A stretch of DNA of 21,164 nucleotides from an uncultured Alistipes sp. (GTDB lineage Bacteria > Bacteroidota > Bacteroidia > Bacteroidales > Rikenellaceae). The stretch is from positions 1 through 21,164 of the forward strand of contig URBJ01000036.1 of assembly GCA_900546005.1 (NCBI GenBank), in the 5' to 3' direction. The position numbers and the translations under genes are program-made. Position 1 is the stretch's first letter, and each line of letters begins with the position of its first letter. A model generated the notes under the pieces. That model saw only the letters and a list, made by a program, of their open reading frames with translations, was not told where the DNA came from and did no database searches. This document shows positions 16,029 through 21,164 of the stretch, piece after piece.

Positions 16029-16790
16029 ATGATTCGAGCCGACCATATCATAAAATCCTTCGACGGTCGCGTCGTGCTAAACGACATCTCCGCCGAGTTC
16101 TCTCCGGGCATCACCAACCTGATCATCGGACAGAGCGGTTCGGGTAAAACCGTCCTGCTGAAATCGCTCGTCGGCCTGCACAAGATCGATAGCGGGAACA
16201 TCTACTACAACGACGTTTGTTTCAACACGCTCCCGTTTGCCCAACTGAAAGCGATCCGCAAAGAGGTGGGCATGCTCTTTCAAGGCGGAGCCCTGCTCGA
16301 TTCGTCGAACGTAGAGGAGAACGTCCGGCTGCCGTTGGACCTCTTCACCGATATGCCGATGGACGAAAAGAGGGATCGTGTAAACTTCTGCCTCAAACGG
16401 GTCAATCTGGGAAACGTAAACCATCTCTACCCGGCTGAACTCAGTGGAGGAATGATCAAACGGGTCGCTATAGCACGGGCCATCGTACTGAACCCCAAAT
16501 ACTTGTTCTGTGACGAGCCCAACTCGGGACTCGATCCGATGACCTCGGTGTTGATCGACAACCTGATCCATGAGATCACGCAAGAGTACAACATCACGAC
16601 AATCATCAACACGCACGACATGAACTCCGTGATGGAGATCGGCGAACACATCATCTTTATTTATAAAGGTGAGAAGTGGTGGGAAGGGACCAAACACGAC
16701 ATCCTGCATACGGACAACCGGGAGCTGAACGACTTTGTCTTCGCGTCGGCGATGGCCAAACGGGCCAAAGCTGCCGAACAACGGGAATAA
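16029..16790 (+). CDS. mlaF: MlaF-type lipid ABC transporter ATP-binding protein
   Basis: This is the cytoplasmic ATPase partner of the preceding permease, 253 residues long. Motifs: Walker A GQSGSGKTV (34-42), Q-loop Q85 in GMLFQGGALLDSSNVEENV (a hallmark of the MlaF/MKL subfamily), signature LSGGMIKR (138-145), Walker B YLFCDEP (158-164), D-loop SGLDP and H-loop His196 in INTHDMNS. Asn165 replaces the common Thr after DEP (DEPNSGLDP). The C-terminal tail (ASAMAKRAKAAEQRE) is short and charged. A hairpin follows the stop within a few bases. It is the last gene of the DUF4834-mlaE-mlaF operon; the MCE protein must be encoded elsewhere if the system is complete. Confidence 0.94.
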   Translation: MIRADHIIKSFDGRVVLNDISAEFSPGITNLIIGQSGSGKTVLLKSLVGLHKIDSGNIYYNDVCFNTLPFAQLKAIRKEVGMLFQGGALLDSSNVEENVRLPLDLFTDMPMDEKRDRVNFCLKRVNLGNVNHLYPAELSGGMIKRVAIARAIVLNPKYLFCDEPNSGLDPMTSVLIDNLIHEITQEYNITTIINTHDMNSVMEIGEHIIFIYKGEKWWEGTKHDILHTDNRELNDFVFASAMAKRAKAAEQRE

Positions 16791-16794
16791 CTCG

Positions 16795-16833
16795 CTGAGG
16801 CCTTACGTTTTCGTTGAAAACAAAAGACCTCAG
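16795..16833 (+). terminator. Candidate hairpin terminator after mlaF
   Basis: CTGAGGCCT and AGACCTCAG pair over nine positions with one mismatch, enclosing a second short hairpin GTTTTC-gtt-GAAAAC. No T tract follows directly, so termination is plausible but not certain. Confidence 0.5.
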
Positions 16834-16874
16834 GACCCTGTTTAACCGACATTTTTATAAAAAATTAAATTTAT

Positions 16875-16905
16875 TTTGCGCACTCTTGTTTTTTGTGTAT
16901 TTTTG
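16875..16905 (+). promoter_or_regulatory. Strong Bacteroidota-type promoter for gapA
   Basis: TTTG (16875-16878), a 19-bp spacer and TATTTTTG (16898-16905) match both boxes exactly, in an AT-rich setting. The leader is about 63 nt. It is the cleanest promoter in the window, as expected for a highly expressed glycolytic gene. Confidence 0.82.
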
Positions 16906-16933
16906 CGCCGAATGTCGAACTTACGACAAATGA

Positions 16934-17980
<1,047 letters not shown>

Positions 17981-18014
17981 TTTTCGGTCGATCCGAATTT
18001 TATATAAAAGTGGG

Positions 18015-18045
18015 AAGCGGTTCCGATAACGGAACCGCTTTTTTT
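18015..18045 (+). terminator. Rho-independent terminator after gapA
   Basis: AAGCGGTTCC and GGAACCGCTT form a perfect 10-bp stem with a six-base loop (GATAAC), running into T7 in all (T tract to 18045). It lies 34 nt after the gapA stop. Confidence 0.93.
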
Positions 18046-18096
18046 ATGCACAATAAAAAACTTGCCCCGCTCTTGTAACTATAAGAACCCTCAAAA

Positions 18097-18128
18097 TTTC
18101 CAATATCCACCGCATTTGGTTATATTTG
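18097..18128 (+). promoter_or_regulatory. Bacteroidota-type promoter for the GH109-kinase operon
   Basis: TTTC (18097-18100, one mismatch), a 20-bp spacer and an exact TATATTTG (18121-18128). The leader to the ATG at 18158 is about 22 nt. It also rules out an upstream in-frame ATG at 18062, which would lie before the promoter. Confidence 0.75.
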
Positions 18129-18157
18129 TTGCTTCAGAAATTATAAACCTCAACAAA

Positions 18158-19573
18158 ATGAACAAAATGATGAAATTCGCACGGTTTTTTCTGCTCATTT
18201 TATTAACGGGATGCATGCTTGCTCTTCCTGATTACACTGAAGCCCAATCATTAAAATTAAAACAAAAAGACGGGATGCTCGAGTTCGCGACACCCAAACG
18301 CGAGAAAGGTCAGACCGACGTGTTGCAACTGCGCTGTGATCCGATTCCGGTTGTACGAGTTGCCTTCATCGGATTGGGCATGCGTGGATCGATGGCAGTA
18401 GACCGGTTCACTCATCTTGACGGAGTCGAAGTGGTCGCGCTGTGTGATGTCCGTCCGGAATATGTACAACAGGCTCAAAATCGGTTGAAAAATGCAGGAC
18501 TTCCCGCCGCCCAAGAGTTCACCGGAGCGGAGGACTGGAAAAAAGTTTGCGAATTGGACAACGTAGACCTGATCTATAACTGCACACCGTGGTTGCTGCA
18601 TACACCGATCGCCGTTTATGCCATGGAACACGGGAAACACGTAGCGATCGAGGTTCCGGCAGCCATGTCGATCGAGGAGTGCTGGCAGTTGGTCAACACC
18701 GCTGAGAAGACCCGCCGCCACTGCATGATGTTGGAGAACTGCTGCTACGACTTCTTCGAAATGGCTACGCTGAATATGGCCCAACAGGGACTTTTCGGAG
18801 AGATCATGCACGTCGAGGGGGCCTACATCCACGACCTGAGATCACTGAATCTGGATGAAAAGACGGGGTACTACGACATGTGGCGACTGAAGTACAACAC
18901 GATCCATACGGGAAATCCCTACCCCACACACGGACTCGGCCCGGTTTGTCAGGTGCTGAATATCCACCGGGGCGACAAGATGGACTACTTGGTTTCTGTT
19001 TCTTCTGCTCAAAAGGGACTGTCGGTTGCTGCGGCTGAAAAGTTCGGGAAAGATTCCGAATATGCCCAAACCGACTACGCATTGGGCGATATGAACACCA
19101 CACTGATCCGGACACACAAGGGCAAGACGATCATGATCCAACACGACGTAACCAGCCCCCGTCCCTACGACCGGCTGCATAAGATAAGCGGCACCAAAGG
19201 TTTTGCGCAGAAATACCCGACCGAAGGTATCGCACTCGAACCGAATGCCCACTCGTTCCTTCCGAAAGAGCAGATGGATAGTCTGATGGCCCGGTACGAA
19301 CACCCTATCGCCCGGGAGATTGGCGAAAAGGCCCGTGAGGTGGGCGGCCACGGAGGAATGGACTTTATGATGGACTACCGCCTCATCTACTGTCTGAGAA
19401 ACGGTTTGCCACTCGATCAGGATGTATACGATGCCGCCGAATGGTCCTCTCTGGTCGAGCTGACCGAAACATCGGTAAAACACAACGGCATGCCGGTCCG
19501 GATTCCCGATTTTACACGCGGGGCATGGGATCGGGTCAACGGATTTTCCCATGCAGTCGCACAGCCCAAGTAA
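18158..19573 (+). CDS. GH109 NAD-dependent alpha-N-acetylgalactosaminidase-like lipoprotein
   Basis: GH109 enzymes use a tightly bound NAD+ to cleave terminal alpha-GalNAc by a transient oxidation-elimination route. The predicted protein is 471 residues from ATG 18158. It has a signal with lipobox LLTGC (Cys19) and no twin-arginine, then a Gfo/Idh/MocA Rossmann fold with GLGMRG (72-77). The residues I recall as essential in the Elizabethkingia enzyme (E149, Y179, H181, Y225, H228) align to E193 (MLENCC), Y223 and H225 (AYIHDLR), and Y255 and H258 (YPTHGLGP). The C-terminal GGHGGMDFMMD and IPDFTRGAWD also match GH109. It is therefore more than a generic sugar dehydrogenase. It is followed by a hexosamine kinase gene, which supports a role in GalNAc release. 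Its exact aglycone (blood-group A, Tn or other) is unknown. Confidence 0.88.
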   Translation: MNKMMKFARFFLLILLTGCMLALPDYTEAQSLKLKQKDGMLEFATPKREKGQTDVLQLRCDPIPVVRVAFIGLGMRGSMAVDRFTHLDGVEVVALCDVRPEYVQQAQNRLKNAGLPAAQEFTGAEDWKKVCELDNVDLIYNCTPWLLHTPIAVYAMEHGKHVAIEVPAAMSIEECWQLVNTAEKTRRHCMMLENCCYDFFEMATLNMAQQGLFGEIMHVEGAYIHDLRSLNLDEKTGYYDMWRLKYNTIHTGNPYPTHGLGPVCQVLNIHRGDKMDYLVSVSSAQKGLSVAAAEKFGKDSEYAQTDYALGDMNTTLIRTHKGKTIMIQHDVTSPRPYDRLHKISGTKGFAQKYPTEGIALEPNAHSFLPKEQMDSLMARYEHPIAREIGEKAREVGGHGGMDFMMDYRLIYCLRNGLPLDQDVYDAAEWSSLVELTETSVKHNGMPVRIPDFTRGAWDRVNGFSHAVAQPK

Positions 19574-19642
19574 ACAAAAAAGTTAAAAACCTATAATGAA
19601 TCCCGCAACCGCAAATGCGTTGCTCAAAAACATCAATCCAAC

Positions 19643-20722
19643 ATGGAAAAGATCGCTAAAATCATAGATCACTTCGACATACAGGGAACCGTCGCACAGA
19701 TCGCACCGGTAGGTAATGGATGGATCAACGACACCTACCGCATAACCACCGAAGGCTCTACGCCCGACTATATCCTGCAACGGATCAACCACCATGTATT
19801 TCAAGATGTCGAACTGCTGCAGCGCAACATCGAACGCATCACCTCACACATCCGAAAGAAACTGACGGATAGCGGCTGTACAGATGTTGACCGTCGGGTG
19901 CTGCGCGTAATTCCGACCAAAACCAGCAAGCTGTTCTATTTCGACGGAGAGAACTACTGGCGGACGATGCTGTTCATCTCCGGATCGGTTACCCACGAAA
20001 CCATCTCCGCACCCTTGGCCTACCTCACCGGAAAGGCTTTTGGAGAGTTCCAGTCGATGCTTTCGGATATCGGAGAAAACGCCCTCGGCGAAACCATTCC
20101 CGATTTCCACAACATGGAAGCACGGCTCGAGACCTTCCGCGAAACCATTGCCAAGAACCCGGCGAACCGACTCGAAAAGGCTCAATGGATGGTCGACGAG
20201 CTGCTGGCCCGTGCCGACAAGATGTGCACCGCACAACGACTCTACCGCGAAGGGAAGCTTCTCAAACGCGTAACCCACTGCGACACCAAGGTCAACAACA
20301 TTCTCTTCGACGAAGAGGATCGCCCGCTGTGCGTCATCGATCTGGATACGACGATGCCCGGATTCGTGCTCTCCGACTTCGGTGACTTCATCCGCACATC
20401 GGCAAATACAGGAGCCGAGGACGATCCCGATCTGGACCGGATCGATGTCAACATGGACATCTTCCGTTCCTTTGCCAAAGGGTACATCGAAAGCACTGCA
20501 GCCTTTCTCACGCCGATCGAACGGCAACTGCTCCCGTACGGAGCGCTGCTGCTGACCTACATGCAAACCGTGCGCTTCCTGACCGATTACCTCGACGGCG
20601 ACCACTACTACAAGATCAAACACCCCGAGCACAACTGGCAACGCTCTGAAGCGCAATTCAAACTGTTGCAGCAGTTAGAGGCCAAAGAGCAGGAGATGAA
20701 CGACTACATCGCATCACTGTAA
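19643..20722 (+). CDS. NahK-like N-acetylhexosamine 1-kinase (APH-fold phosphotransferase)
   Basis: The 359-residue protein has the same length as Bifidobacterium longum NahK, which phosphorylates GalNAc and GlcNAc at C1 with ATP. It has the aminoglycoside-phosphotransferase/choline-kinase fold. The glycine-rich N-terminal loop ends GNGWINDTYRI (25-34), the catalytic segment THCDTKVNNILFD (211-223) carries the presumed base D214, and metal-binding VIDLDTTMPG (231-240) has D233 and D235. The helical C-terminal half contains YMQTVRFLTDYLDGDHYYK, which resembles NahK. It lies 69 bp after the GH109 gene with no promoter or terminator between, so GalNAc freed outside could be trapped as GalNAc-1-phosphate inside. 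An antibiotic-resistance role is unlikely. A 23-codon out-of-frame ORF (19596-19667) overlaps its start. Confidence 0.82.
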   Translation: MEKIAKIIDHFDIQGTVAQIAPVGNGWINDTYRITTEGSTPDYILQRINHHVFQDVELLQRNIERITSHIRKKLTDSGCTDVDRRVLRVIPTKTSKLFYFDGENYWRTMLFISGSVTHETISAPLAYLTGKAFGEFQSMLSDIGENALGETIPDFHNMEARLETFRETIAKNPANRLEKAQWMVDELLARADKMCTAQRLYREGKLLKRVTHCDTKVNNILFDEEDRPLCVIDLDTTMPGFVLSDFGDFIRTSANTGAEDDPDLDRIDVNMDIFRSFAKGYIESTAAFLTPIERQLLPYGALLLTYMQTVRFLTDYLDGDHYYKIKHPEHNWQRSEAQFKLLQQLEAKEQEMNDYIASL

Positions 20723-20803
20723 TTTTTATAGTCTCCGGACAGCCCTGGAAGTAAAAAAACATCCGACACACCAAAGGACTGAAAACACCAGCGAACGGAA
20801 CAG

Positions 20804-21164
20804 ATGAAAAAACTGAGCATCGTCATCGCAACATACAACCGTGCGCCTTATTTGCTGCGTACGTTGAAAAGCCTGACCAACCAGACGCTCGACCCCGAAC
20901 GGTTCGAGATTCTGGTTGTCAACAACAACTCGACCGACGATACTAAAGAGGTTTTTGTCCGTTTTGCAACGTTGTATCCGACACTTTCCCTGCGTATGGC
21001 CGATGAACTGCAGCAGGGGATCTCTTATGTCCGCAACCGAGGCATCGCCGAAGCCACAGGTGACTACATCGTCTTTCTGGACGACGACGAAGAAGCCAAT
21101 CCTAAGTTTGCTGAAAGATACTTTTATTTTTTTGAAAACAACAAAGAAAAAAACGCCGCAGGCG
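20804..21164 (+). CDS. Family 2 glycosyltransferase (3' end cut off by window edge)
   Basis: 120 codons are visible from ATG 20804. The product opens with the classic GT-A start KKLSIVIATYNRAPYLLRTL. It continues with EILVVNNNSTDDT (nucleotide-binding region) and GISYVRNRGIAEATGDYIVF, then LDDDEEA, whose DDD is the metal- and sugar-nucleotide-binding DXD motif. GT2 enzymes transfer sugars from nucleotide donors during capsule, exopolysaccharide or surface-glycan synthesis, usually at the inner face of the membrane. It lies 81 bp after the kinase gene, on the same strand, without a terminator between, so it may belong to that transcript or begin a surface-glycan locus to the right. The acceptor and donor cannot be told. 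Confidence 0.9.
   Translation, partial: MKKLSIVIATYNRAPYLLRTLKSLTNQTLDPERFEILVVNNNSTDDTKEVFVRFATLYPTLSLRMADELQQGISYVRNRGIAEATGDYIVFLDDDEEANPKFAERYFYFFENNKEKNAAG

Noticed and set aside
16077..16781. 234-codon minus-strand frame opposite mlaF
   Set aside because: Antisense shadow of an ATPase with every ABC motif.
18158..19573. Generic sugar dehydrogenase or inositol 2-dehydrogenase
   Set aside because: The Rossmann fold is shared, but the five GH109 active-site residues and the C-terminal GGHGGMD motif are present.
19596..19667. 23-codon ORF overlapping the kinase start, out of frame
   Set aside because: Possible coupling leader, but no conservation evidence and no regulatory codon run.
19643..20722. 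Aminoglycoside phosphotransferase (resistance gene)
   Set aside because: Shares the fold, but length, active-site context and the GH109 neighbour fit an N-acetylhexosamine 1-kinase.

Overview
The window is almost entirely a Bacteroidota chromosome segment, plausibly a gut Rikenellaceae/Alistipes-like organism. The phylum call is firm and the genus is only a guess. Supporting evidence: a PorX-type response regulator fused to a PglZ domain, a DUF4834 protein, GH109 and GH78 exported hydrolases, and a recurring promoter form TTTG-N19-21-TAnnTTTG ahead of at least seven genes, most of which lack a Shine-Dalgarno sequence.

The first ~1.44 kb is different. It holds ftsE and a truncated ftsX on the minus strand, overlapping by 7 bp. 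Both have good Shine-Dalgarno sequences (ftsE with a TTG start), and both proteins look like those of Clostridia/Firmicutes. This block stops in an AT-rich gap around 1457-1560, just before the Bacteroidota porX promoter. The simplest reading is a chimeric assembly (or clone) end; recent transfer is the alternative.

Layout. 1623-3176: porX with its own terminator. 3451-5259: an exported DUF4838 protein. 5346-6608: tsaE and an exported protein of unknown function. 6647-7327 (minus): an AlkD-like DNA glycosylase. 7414-8106: a YjjG-type HAD nucleotidase. 8122-12750 (minus): an operon of a GH78 alpha-L-rhamnosidase followed by a GH71/99-like protein with a C-terminal CBM9-like domain. 13001-13159 (minus): rubredoxin with a strong terminator. 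13358-14710 (minus): purB. 14959-16790: a DUF4834 protein, then an MlaE-type permease and MlaF-type ATPase of a lipid-transport ABC system. 16976-17980: glycolytic gapA between a near-consensus promoter and a strong terminator. 18158-20722: a GH109 NAD-dependent alpha-N-acetylgalactosaminidase-like lipoprotein and a NahK-like N-acetylhexosamine 1-kinase. 20804 to the edge: a family 2 glycosyltransferase, cut off.

Two functional themes stand out. One is glycan foraging: GH78 plus the GH71/99-like partner for rhamnosylated glycans, GH109 plus the kinase for GalNAc release and salvage, and the DUF4838 protein. None of these loci has a visible SusC/SusD pair. The other is envelope and housekeeping (Mla-type transport, tsaE, purB, gapA, rubredoxin). 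I found no mobile element, CRISPR array, tRNA or rRNA, and no clearly new multi-gene system. The best leads are the chimeric left edge, the GH109-kinase salvage pair, and the exported gene lying between porX and tsaE.
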